Origin: Rhodospirillales bacterium
Lineage (GTDB): Bacteria > Pseudomonadota > Alphaproteobacteria > Rhodospirillales > Casp-alpha2
Direction: 5' to 3'
DNA: 15,093 nt
Assembly (NCBI GenBank): GCA_016187325.1
Contig: JACPJY010000160.1
Location: forward strand, 1 to 15,093
Part shown: positions 7,393 to 13,766 of the stretch, piece by piece
How positions within the stretch are numbered: the first letter of the stretch is position 1
Layout of the letters: each line of letters opens with the position of its first letter
Made by a program: the position numbers and the translations under genes
The notes under the pieces: generated by a model
Seen by the model: the letters and a program-made list of their open reading frames with translations, nothing else
What the model was told of the DNA's origin: nothing
Databases searched by the model: none

Positions 7393-8958
7393 ATGATACC
7401 CGCACCCGCATACAGGGCTTCCGTGCTCATCGCGGCGGCGTTACTGCTGTTCTCGGCTTGCACCGGGACCAGCGATCTGGTGTCGTTCGGCGACAACGAA
7501 TTCAAGACGCGGGCGGCGGAGGTGTTTGTCGCCGGTTTCGGCGGCGTCGCCGACAAGTACATCGAGCCGGTGGCGGTGCACAGTATCGCCATCGACGGCA
7601 TGCGTGGGCTCGGCTCCATCGATCCGGCGTTGACCGTCGCCCGCGATGACGGCCGGGTGGTGTTGTTCGCCTCGGGCCGCGAGGTGGCGCGCCGACCGGC
7701 GCCCAACGACGGCGACGTCGTCGGCTGGGCCAACGTCGCCGCCGACATTTCGCTCGCCGCGCGCGGGGCGTCCTCGGACCTGCGCTCCGCCAACATCGAA
7801 GCGCTGTACGAGGCCGTGTTCGACGGCGTGCTGTCGCGCCTCGACATTTTCTCGCGCTATGCCGGCGCCGTGGAAGCCAGGAAGAACCGCGCTAAGCGCG
7901 AAGGATTCGGCGGCATCGGCATCCGCTACCAGATCGAGGACGGCGTACCGGTGATCAACGACGTACTGGTGGGAACTCCTGCTGCCACCGCTGGGCTGCG
8001 CAAGGGCGATCGCATCGTCGCCGTAGACGGCGCGGCGCTGAAGGGCCTCGCCCGGAATGAAGTCAGCGACAAACTGCGCGGTCCCATCCATTCCACGGTC
8101 GAGCTCACCATCGACCGGCCGGGCCGGGCGCAGCTGATGGTGATCGGCATGGAGCGCGGCCATATCTTCGGGGTCACGGTGACGGCGTCGCACAAGGACG
8201 GCATCCTCTATCTGAAGGTCGGCAGCTTCAATCAGGACACGGCTCGGGCGCTGGCAGATGAGATCGAAAAGGGCCGCGCTACGCTCGGCGACGGCATGAA
8301 GGGCGTGATCCTGGATCTGCGCGGCAATCCCGGCGGGTTGTTGAAGCAGTCGGTGAAGGTCGCCGACCTGCTGCTCACCCAAGGTCAGATCATCAGCACC
8401 CGCGGCCGGCACGCCGACAGCATCCACTATTACGAGGCCGGTGGCCGCGACCTGGCGTTCGGGATGCCGGTGATCGTGCTGGTCGACGGCAAGTCAGCCT
8501 CTGCGGCTGAGATCGTCGCCGCGGCGCTGCAGGATCGCGAACGGGCTGTGGTCATCGGCACCTCGTCGTTCGGCAAGGGATCGGTGCAGACGGTGATCCG
8601 GCTTCCCAACGACGGCGAGATCACGCTCACCTGGTCGCGTCTGTACGCGCCGTCCGGCTACCTGCTTCACGGACTCGGCGTGCTGCCGGCGATCTGCACC
8701 AGCGGCGTCAAGGAAGACGCCCGCTCCGTGATCCGGGCGCGGATGGCGCAACGTGGCAAGACCGAGGAGGCGCTGAACGCCTGGCGGCTGTCGGCGGCGT
8801 TCGACGACGCCAAACGCGGCAAGCTCCGCGAATTATGCCCGTCGCAGCGCCGGCAGGACGATCTGGAAATCGAGATGGCCCGCCAGTTGCTTGGCGACCA
8901 AGCGCTCTATGCCGAGGCCCTGCGCCTTTCGGCCGCCACCCATCAGGCCCATTACTGA
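7393..8958 (+). CDS. S41 family (CtpA-type) carboxyl-terminal processing peptidase, probable lipoprotein
   Basis: Serine protease of the C-terminal processing family, which trims or degrades envelope proteins. 521 aa from ATG 7393. Seen: an N-terminal hydrophobic segment ending LLFSAC with Cys23, compatible with a lipoprotein signal, although Phe rather than Leu at -3 is not ideal; a helical N-terminal part; a PDZ domain from FGGIGI (Phe172) to about 250; and the S41 catalytic core with ILDLRGNPGG, DGKSASAAEI and SSFGKGSVQ. The likely catalytic triad is Ser370-Lys395-Gln399, with the 25 and 4 residue spacings known in CtpB. The helical region is unusual: a CtpA-like YIEPV...DGMRGLGSIDP segment (56-78) is followed about 60 residues later by a second similar DGVLSRLD segment (137-156). 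It lies between the broken rnr and rpmG and has no strong ribosome-binding site. Substrate unknown. Confidence 0.9.
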   Translation: MIPAPAYRASVLIAAALLLFSACTGTSDLVSFGDNEFKTRAAEVFVAGFGGVADKYIEPVAVHSIAIDGMRGLGSIDPALTVARDDGRVVLFASGREVARRPAPNDGDVVGWANVAADISLAARGASSDLRSANIEALYEAVFDGVLSRLDIFSRYAGAVEARKNRAKREGFGGIGIRYQIEDGVPVINDVLVGTPAATAGLRKGDRIVAVDGAALKGLARNEVSDKLRGPIHSTVELTIDRPGRAQLMVIGMERGHIFGVTVTASHKDGILYLKVGSFNQDTARALADEIEKGRATLGDGMKGVILDLRGNPGGLLKQSVKVADLLLTQGQIISTRGRHADSIHYYEAGGRDLAFGMPVIVLVDGKSASAAEIVAAALQDRERAVVIGTSSFGKGSVQTVIRLPNDGEITLTWSRLYAPSGYLLHGLGVLPAICTSGVKEDARSVIRARMAQRGKTEEALNAWRLSAAFDDAKRGKLRELCPSQRRQDDLEIEMARQLLGDQALYAEALRLSAATHQAHY

Positions 8959-9006
8959 AACGCCGTTACCGAGTCCGGTTATCGGCCCTCATTGCAGTCC
9001 TGGGCC

Positions 9007-9034
9007 TTGACAGGCGGCGGGCGGCATGTATTTT
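9007..9034 (+). promoter_or_regulatory. Sigma70-type promoter of rpmG
   Basis: A perfect -35 hexamer TTGACA (9007-9012) is followed after 16 nt by TATTTT (9029-9034), matching four of six -10 positions. The predicted start near 9041 gives a leader of about 40 nt to the rpmG ATG. It lies in the 124-nt gap after the S41 peptidase gene, so rpmG is probably its own transcription unit. Confidence 0.65.
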
Positions 9035-9082
9035 TGCGCCCTCCGAAGGGCCGCGGGGCGGTCCGCAACCGGGACAACGACG

Positions 9083-9250
9083 ATGGCGAAACCGAGTTCG
9101 ATCCTGATCAAGCTCCTGTCGACCGCCGACACCGGGTTCTACTACGTGACCAAGAAGAATCCACGCACCTCGACGGAGAAGTTCGAGTTCCGCAAGTACG
9201 ACCCGATCGCCCGCAGGCACGTCCTGTTCAAGGAATCGAAGATCAAGTAG
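9083..9250 (+). CDS. rpmG: 50S ribosomal protein L33
   Basis: Small basic protein of the large ribosomal subunit. 55 aa from the ATG at 9083, the standard length. The sequence MAKPSSILIKLLSTADTGF, then FYYVTKKN and KFEFRKYDPIARRHVLFKE, is diagnostic of bacterial L33. It lacks the CxxC pairs of zinc-binding L33, so this is the zinc-independent form. An in-frame GTG/ATG-type extension upstream (from 9026) has no L33 similarity and overlaps the promoter -10 region, so the internal ATG is the real start. The gene has its own promoter and is followed by a strong terminator. rpmG next to pleD/divK is a neighbourhood I recall from other Alphaproteobacteria. Confidence 0.97.
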   Translation: MAKPSSILIKLLSTADTGFYYVTKKNPRTSTEKFEFRKYDPIARRHVLFKESKIK

Positions 9251-9304
9251 GGCTTCGTGAGAAGCCTGCGTTTCGGTCCAATGACCTTTTTTCCGCTTGA
9301 ATCC

Positions 9305-9333
9305 GGTCCGACCGACGGTCGGACCTTTAATTT
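9305..9333 (+). terminator. Rho-independent terminator of rpmG
   Basis: Perfect 9-bp stem GGTCCGACC (9305-9313) and GGTCGGACC (9317-9325) with a 3-nt loop, followed by TTTAATTT. It is oriented to stop plus-strand transcription from rpmG. On the minus strand no U-run follows the stem, so it is a poor candidate for ending pleD transcripts. Confidence 0.75.
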
Positions 9334-9376
9334 ATCGGCTAATTTACCGGCACCGTGAAAAGATGTAGCGAGCTCC

Positions 9377-9405
9377 GTCGCATGATCGGGCGAGCGACTT
9401 TTTTT
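9377..9405 (+). terminator. Second, weaker plus-strand terminator-like hairpin
   Basis: GTCGC (9377-9381) pairs with GCGAC (9394-9398) across a 12-nt loop and is followed directly by seven T residues (9399-9405). The stem is short. Its position just before the convergent pleD stop suggests a backup that keeps plus-strand transcription out of pleD. Confidence 0.4.
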
Positions 9406-9414
9406 AAGAAAAGA

Positions 9415-10821
9415 TCAGCCCGGCAGCGATTCGGCGCCGAACTCGGTCATCTTCGGCGGCGTCGGCACCACCCTGTTGCGTCCCGATTTCTTTGCCTGGT
9501 AGAGCGCCTCGTCAGCGCGCTTCAGTAGCCGCTCGCCGACGTCGCCGCGGTCGCGGCTTTCGGCGACGCCGATCGACAGCGTGACCGCAACCTTGTCCTG
9601 TGAATCTGAAATGCGGACCGGCTCGTCGGCCATCATCTCGCAAAGCCGTTCGGCGACGGTAAGGGCGACCGCGATCGGCGTGTCCGGCATCACGACCACG
9701 AACTCCTCGCCGCCAAACCGCACAGCCAAATCGAAGCCGCGGATGTTGCGCAGAACGCGCTGGCCGACTTCGCGTAGGACCTCGTCGCCAGCGCCGTGGC
9801 CATAGGTATCGTTGACCCTCTTGAAGTGGTCGACATCGATCATCAGCAGCGACACTGGTTTTTCGCTGTCGCCCATCCGCCGCATCACCGAATCCAGGTG
9901 CGACGACAAGTAGCGCCGATTGTGTAGGCCGGTCAGGCTGTCGGTGAGCGCCATCGACAGGTGCTGCAGGAACGTCGCCTGCAGCCGGTCCTGGTAGCGC
10001 TTGCGCCTGACCTGGGTGCGCACCCGGGCGAGCAGTTCCTGCTCGTCGATCGGCCGCACGAGGTAGTCGTTGACGCCGAGCTCGAGCGCCTTGATGAAAC
10101 GATCCGAGTCCTCGGCGTCGCCAATCAGCAGGATTGGGATCTGCCGGGTCGGCTCCAGCGAACGCAGCCGCGAGGCGAGCCTAAGCGGCGCGTCACTGTC
10201 CGACGACATGCTGATGACGACCACGTCGCCGGCGAGGTCGACGATCCTCCCGGGGGCGTCGTAGTCGTCGATCACCGTGACTTCGTCGTTTTCCGCGGCA
10301 AGCGCCTCGCAGATGTTGGACTTCTGGATCGTCGAGTCGTCGGCCAGGATCACATGCGCCTTGGTACCGCTGTCGACCAGCAGGTCGACGTCCGCGTTGA
10401 AGCCGAAACGCTCGGAGGTCTCCTCGCGCAATCGCCATTGCTCGAGCGTGCGCTTGAGACGGACCAGCGACCGGATGCGGGCGAACAGCGTAGTGTCGTC
10501 GACCGGCTTGGTCAGGAAGTCGTCGGCGCCGACGTTCAGGCCGTGGACGCGGTCCTCGCGGCCGCCGAGCGCGGTGACCATGACTACCGGGATGTGGGTG
10601 GTCTTCGGGTTTTCCTTGATTCGCCGGCAGACATTGAAACCGTCCAGTCCCGGCATCATCACGTCCAGCAGCACCAGGTCAGGGTGGTGCTCGGCCACGG
10701 CCTTCAGCGCCTGATAGCCGTCCGAGACCGTCAGGGTCTCGTAGTACTCGTTACTGAGCTTCGCCGCCATCAGCCGGACGCTGGTGGGAACATCGTCAAC
10801 GATCAGGATGCGCGCCGACAT
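9415..10821 (-). CDS. pleD: PleD-type response regulator diguanylate cyclase (REC-REC-GGDEF)
   Basis: Makes cyclic di-GMP from two GTP when phosphorylated; in Caulobacter it drives the motile-to-sessile pole transition. 468 aa, close to the Caulobacter protein. Seen: first receiver with acidic pair Asp9/Asp10, phospho-acceptor Asp53 (LLDVMMPG) and a later TKP lysine; second receiver (about 155-275) where the acceptor position reads VVISMSS with no aspartate, so it is an adaptor as in known PleD; then a GGDEF domain with GGEEF at 370-374 and an upstream RGFD (361-364), matching the RxxD inhibitory c-di-GMP site. It should therefore be active and product-inhibited. The ATG at 10821 has GAGGA six bases upstream. 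It starts 36 nt after divK on the same strand, so a divK-pleD operon is likely; the DivJ/PleC-like kinases are outside the window. Confidence 0.96.
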   Translation of the reverse strand: MSARILIVDDVPTSVRLMAAKLSNEYYETLTVSDGYQALKAVAEHHPDLVLLDVMMPGLDGFNVCRRIKENPKTTHIPVVMVTALGGREDRVHGLNVGADDFLTKPVDDTTLFARIRSLVRLKRTLEQWRLREETSERFGFNADVDLLVDSGTKAHVILADDSTIQKSNICEALAAENDEVTVIDDYDAPGRIVDLAGDVVVISMSSDSDAPLRLASRLRSLEPTRQIPILLIGDAEDSDRFIKALELGVNDYLVRPIDEQELLARVRTQVRRKRYQDRLQATFLQHLSMALTDSLTGLHNRRYLSSHLDSVMRRMGDSEKPVSLLMIDVDHFKRVNDTYGHGAGDEVLREVGQRVLRNIRGFDLAVRFGGEEFVVVMPDTPIAVALTVAERLCEMMADEPVRISDSQDKVAVTLSIGVAESRDRGDVGERLLKRADEALYQAKKSGRNRVVPTPPKMTEFGAESLPG

Positions 10822-10857
10822 CGGCGGTCCTCATGTCAATCCCAGCCGGAAATAAAC

Positions 10858-11223
10858 TTAATTCAAGAATCTCGCGATCGTTTCCAGGAACGACGGAACG
10901 GAAATCGGCTTGGCAATATATCCCTCGCAACCACCCTCGCGGATCTTCTCCTCGTCGCCTTTCATGGCGAAGGCGGTGACGGCGATCACCGGAATCCCCT
11001 TCAGCCCGTCGTCGGCCTTCAACATCTTGGTGACCTCAAGGCCCGAGATTTCCGGCAATTGGATGTCCATGATGATCAGGTCGGGGTCGTGGTCGCGCGC
11101 CAGCTGCAGCACGTCGCGGCCGTCCATCGTCTGTACGGTTTCGTATCCGTGGGCCTGAAGAAGATCGTTGAACAGTTTCATGTTCAATTCGTTATCTTCG
11201 ACAATGAGGATTTTTTTTGGCAT
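10858..11223 (-). CDS. divK: Single-domain response regulator DivK
   Basis: Stand-alone receiver that in Alphaproteobacteria modulates histidine kinases controlling the cell-cycle regulator CtrA. 121 aa from the ATG at 11223, giving MPKKILIVEDNELNMKLF. Seen: acidic pocket Glu9/Asp10, phospho-acceptor Asp53 in LIIMDIQLPEISG, the conserved VTAFAMKGDEEK segment, and AKPIS with the conserved lysine; there is no output domain. The frame stays open upstream to 11370, but that stretch is Arg-rich and unrelated to receivers, so it is rejected as an extension. The start contains eight consecutive A residues (CCAAAAAAAAT on the coding strand), a possible slippage site. A weak promoter-like TTGACT (11399-11404 on the minus strand) lies about 180 nt upstream. 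Conserved order with pleD supports the specific name over a generic CheY-like call. Confidence 0.94.
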   Translation of the reverse strand: MPKKILIVEDNELNMKLFNDLLQAHGYETVQTMDGRDVLQLARDHDPDLIIMDIQLPEISGLEVTKMLKADDGLKGIPVIAVTAFAMKGDEEKIREGGCEGYIAKPISVPSFLETIARFLN

Positions 11224-11519
11224 CGTTTCTGGCTGATCACGATTCCGGGTAGTTTGCCGCATCGAAATCCGGCATTCCGGATAACCGGTGCGCCGCCGTC
11301 GCGCGGATGGATCCGTATTCGGCTCCCGTCGTTCCCGCCCCCGGGAAAACAGCGGAATCCCCGTCTGCAATCAGGATGATGGAATATTACCCCAAACGAG
11401 TCAAACGCGTGCCCGGGGACGATCGCCACCTCAACGCGGGCGCGCGTTCCGGGTTTCTTGGGGTACCGTGAGAAAGATCGGAGAATTTCTTCCGGTATTC
11501 TTCCCGGTGCCCGCCGATT
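11224..11519. other. Gene-free spacer upstream of divK
   Basis: I find no convincing gene here; open frames on both strands are Arg/Pro-rich GC shadows. The stretch should contain the divK promoter and leader. Seen: two GANTC sites (GATTC 11241-11245 and GAGTC 11398-11402), the recognition sequence of the alphaproteobacterial CcrM methylase, and a weak minus-strand promoter-like pair TTGACT/CATCAT with 17-nt spacing (11376-11404). No strong terminator is visible after the small ORF that ends at 11520. Confidence 0.4.
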
Positions 11520-11633
11520 TCAGAAATTGCCGATGAAGACCGATCCGCCCGGCATCATCGCCAGCGACAGAATGGTCAGGGTCATCGCAACCCCAAGTGC
11601 TTTCAACGTCGACATTTCCGCGCTCCCGTTCAT
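11520..11633 (-). CDS. Candidate small membrane protein (37 or 31 aa)
   Basis: Not recognised as any named family. The minus-strand frame begins at ATG 11633 (MNGSAE) or ATG 11615 (MSTLKALGV) and ends with TGA at 11520-11522. Both starts have good ribosome-binding sites: GGAG five bases before the first, GGGAG seven bases before the second. The product has one strongly hydrophobic helix, ALGVAMTLTILSLAM, preceded by a lysine and followed by a short polar end (PGGSVFIGNF), as expected for a single-pass microprotein; a truncated signal peptide cannot be excluded. The frame remains open to another ATG at 11711, which lacks a ribosome-binding site. A perfect CRP-type box lies 104 nt upstream of the first start. 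Evidence is composition and ribosome-binding sites only, so moderate confidence. Confidence 0.45.
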   Translation of the reverse strand: MNGSAEMSTLKALGVAMTLTILSLAMMPGGSVFIGNF

Positions 11634-11736
11634 CGGCGCTCCGGCGCCTTGCCGCGACCCGGGGGTCACCCCGGAAACCCCGGCGACGCCGGTGCATCCG
11701 ATGCCGACCATGCTGCCACAGCTCGCGCGCGGCGCC

Positions 11737-11752
11737 TGTGACCGACATCACA
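11737..11752. promoter_or_regulatory. Consensus CRP-type operator TGTGA-N6-TCACA
   Basis: The sequence TGTGACCGACATCACA has both half-sites of the CRP consensus with the exact 6-nt spacer. It lies 72 nt past the end of the Crp/Fnr gene and 104 nt upstream of the small membrane ORF, all on the minus strand. The neighbouring regulator has the CRP-like recognition motif RETVxR. It may activate the small ORF; no clear -10 was found. Lack of a U-run argues against a terminator. Confidence 0.55.
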
Positions 11753-11824
11753 AATGCCGAAAATCGCGGCGGCGGAGGGGCTTCGGAGCAACGGAGAAGA
11801 GCCCGGCGGGGCCGGCCGGGGCGG

Positions 11825-12523
11825 CTAGTCGCCACGCACCTGCTCGACCATCTCGCTCAGCTGCTGCACGTTGTGGATCACCAGCGAATCCTTCTGGCGC
11901 TCGACGACGCCGTGGCGGGCGAGGTCGCTGAGCACCCGGGCGACGGTCTCCCGCGTCGTCGAGGCGCGGCTGGCGATGTCGCTGTGGTTGGGGATCGGCG
12001 CGATCTTGGCTTGGTTCTTGCCGGCCATGTGGGCGCGAGCCAGACGCAGCAGGTCCGCCTGCACCCGGTTGTTGGCGGCGAGCGTGCTCAAATCCATGAT
12101 CCGGTCGGTGGCGGTGCGCACGATACGCGTCAGCGTCCGCATCACCTTCAGCGCGATCTTCGGGTGCTTCTCCAGAACCGCCAGGAACCGCTCCTGCGGC
12201 AGCGACGCCACCAGGCAATCGGTCAGCGCCATGACGCTAGCCGAGCGCGGCCGTCCGTCGATCGCCGCCAGCTCGCCGAAATAGGCGCCGGCATCGAGGT
12301 CGTCGAGGGTGATTTCACGGCCCGACAGCGAGTAGTTGACCACCCGCACGTTGCCGTCGATGACGAAGAACACGTCCTTGGTTTCGCTTTGCCGGTCGAT
12401 GATCTGTTCCTCGGCGGAATAGTGCTTGAAGCTGCACGATTTCTCGAGCTTCTTCACCTCCGCCTGACTGAGATCCGCCAGCAGGTCGACCGCGGACAGG
12501 TTTTCTTGCGCTTCTTCCGACAC
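11825..12523 (-). CDS. Crp/Fnr family transcriptional regulator
   Basis: Cyclic-nucleotide-type DNA-binding regulator. I chose the GTG at 12523 (232 aa) because GGGAG sits nine bases upstream; a GTG at 12565 would add 14 residues (MGTPDVRREREKAP) but has a weaker site. Seen: an N-terminal cNMP-binding beta-roll with FGELAAIDGRPRSASV, which keeps the Glu (Glu84) and Arg (Arg93) that hold the cyclic phosphate in CRP; a long dimerisation helix (RTLTRIVRTATDRIMDL); and a C-terminal winged helix with TTRETVARVL (Arg191, Glu192, Arg196), the residues CRP uses to read TGTGA. By my hand alignment CRP Thr127/Ser128 become Ala-Thr, so ligand preference (cAMP, cGMP or other) is open. There is no Fnr-type N-terminal cysteine cluster. 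It is divergent from the GT2 gene. Confidence 0.9.
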   Translation of the reverse strand: MSEEAQENLSAVDLLADLSQAEVKKLEKSCSFKHYSAEEQIIDRQSETKDVFFVIDGNVRVVNYSLSGREITLDDLDAGAYFGELAAIDGRPRSASVMALTDCLVASLPQERFLAVLEKHPKIALKVMRTLTRIVRTATDRIMDLSTLAANNRVQADLLRLARAHMAGKNQAKIAPIPNHSDIASRASTTRETVARVLSDLARHGVVERQKDSLVIHNVQQLSEMVEQVRGD

Positions 12524-12591
12524 CGGCGCTTTCTCCCTTTCCCGGCGTACGTCCGGAGTCCCCACTAACCGGAATTCCCAGCAATGTTACA

Positions 12592-12671
12592 GACATTCGC
12601 CCCCGAAGGCGAGTGTCAGAAGGCCGGGCGGCGAGGCTTTGTCGCTGGCGCGGGCGTCGCTTGCGCCCGCG
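12592..12671. repeat. Two inverted repeats in the crp-GT2 divergent region
   Basis: The first, GACATTCGCC (12592-12601) and GGCGAGTGTC (12608-12617), is a 10-bp stem with one G-T pair and a 6-nt loop. The second, CGCGGGCG (12649-12656) and CGCCCGCG (12664-12671), is a perfect 8-bp stem with a 7-nt loop. Neither has a following T-run. They lie 27-106 nt upstream of the alternative Crp start (12565) and could be operators or leader structures. Confidence 0.4.
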
Positions 12672-12736
12672 ATGAGCCACGTCTATCGTGCCCGCGTCGG
12701 GGTCCCGAACCACCCGAGAGATGCACTTATATTGTG

Positions 12737-13753
12737 ATGTCGAAAACGCCCAAGCCATCCTCACAAGACCGGGCCTCGCAAGGCCGGCCGCAAGGCGCCC
12801 GGACGCCGGCGGTCGCGGTCGTCATCCCGTGCTACCGCGAAACCGCCCACGTGCTCGACGTGCTGGCCGCCATCAACGACGAAGTCCGCCATGTGCTGGT
12901 GGTTGACGACGCCTGTCCCAACGGCACTGGCCGTCACGTCCGGGCGCACTGCAAGGACCCGCGGGTCGAGGTGCTGACCCATGAGCGCAACAAAGGCGTC
13001 GGCGGCGCCACCATGACAGGCTATCGCCGGGCGCTTGAGCTCGGCGCCGACATCATCGTCAAGGTCGACGGCGACGGCCAGATGGACCCGGCGATGATCC
13101 CGATCCTGGTGCGCCCGATCGTTGCCGGTGAGGCCGACTACGCCAAGGGCAACCGCTTTCACCAGTTCTTTGCCGTCGGCGGCATGCCGCCGGTGCGCGT
13201 TACCGGCAACATGCTGCTGTCGTTCCTGTCCAAGCTGTCGAGCGGCTATTGGGACATCTTCGACCCCGCCAACGGGTTCACGGCGATCGACGCGCGCGTC
13301 GCCCGCGCGCTGCCGCTGGACAGGATTTCCGAGGGCTTCTTCTTCGAATCCGACATGCTGTTCCGGCTTGGCATGATGCGCGCCGTGGTCCGCGACATCC
13401 CGATGCAGGCCCGCTACGGCAACGAGACGAGCGCCATCAACATTCCTCGGATCATCCCCGAATTCCTGATCAAGCACACCGTCAACACCTGGAAGCGCAT
13501 CTGGTACGCCTATTTCGTTCGCGAATTCTCGTTCGCCTCCATCCTGCTGGTGCTCGGCGCGCTGATGCTGGTGTTCGGCGTCGTCTACGGTGCCTATTGG
13601 TGGCATGACAGCACCGTAACTGGCGTGCCCGCCACCGCCGGCACGGTGGTGCTGGCGGCGTTGCCGATCATCCTCGGCAGCCAGTTCCTGATCGCCTTCA
13701 TCAATCACGACACCCGCAGCGTGCCGCGGACGCCGGTGCATCCGATCCTGTGA
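12737..13753 (+). CDS. Family 2 glycosyltransferase with C-terminal membrane helices
   Basis: Probable polyprenyl-phosphate sugar transferase (DPM1/GtrB-like GT2): moves a sugar from a nucleotide donor to a lipid carrier at the inner face of the cytoplasmic membrane. 338 aa from ATG 12737; a GTG directly before it (12734) is an alternative. Seen: a GT-A fold with VAVVIPCYRE, Asp57/Asp58 in VLVVDDACPNGTG, NKGVGGATMTGYRRAL, the DxD metal site VKVDGDGQMD (Asp111, Asp113), then SEGFFFESDMLFRL and two transmembrane helices (about 270-295 and 298-325). The start is only 3 nt after TATATT, a possible -10 element, and has no good ribosome-binding site, so the message may be leaderless. It converges with a GT-C-like membrane protein that could use its lipid-linked product (inference). 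Sugar and acceptor unknown. Confidence 0.9.
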   Translation: MSKTPKPSSQDRASQGRPQGARTPAVAVVIPCYRETAHVLDVLAAINDEVRHVLVVDDACPNGTGRHVRAHCKDPRVEVLTHERNKGVGGATMTGYRRALELGADIIVKVDGDGQMDPAMIPILVRPIVAGEADYAKGNRFHQFFAVGGMPPVRVTGNMLLSFLSKLSSGYWDIFDPANGFTAIDARVARALPLDRISEGFFFESDMLFRLGMMRAVVRDIPMQARYGNETSAINIPRIIPEFLIKHTVNTWKRIWYAYFVREFSFASILLVLGALMLVFGVVYGAYWWHDSTVTGVPATAGTVVLAALPIILGSQFLIAFINHDTRSVPRTPVHPIL

Positions 13754-13766
13754 CCGGCGCCGCCGG

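Noticed and set aside
6462..7847. 461-codon minus-strand frame across the end of rnr and the start of the S41 gene
   Set aside because: Composition is low-complexity and it is opposite conserved RNB/S1 motifs on the plus strand; no family signature.
11224..11370. N-terminal extension of divK to 11370
   Set aside because: The added residues are Arg/Pro/Thr-rich, unlike any receiver protein, and the normal DivK start MPKKILIVEDN is at 11223.
9961..11379. 472-codon plus-strand frame opposite pleD and divK
   Set aside because: Shadow of two well-conserved response regulators; no domain of its own.
11737..11752. TGTGA/TCACA palindrome as the terminator of the Crp/Fnr gene
   Set aside because: Only a 5-bp AT-containing stem with no U-run afterwards; the operator reading fits better.
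11431..11835. 134-codon minus-strand frame overlapping the small ORF
   Set aside because: Arg/Pro/Gly-rich composition, no good ribosome-binding site noticed, and it competes with the better-supported small membrane ORF frame.
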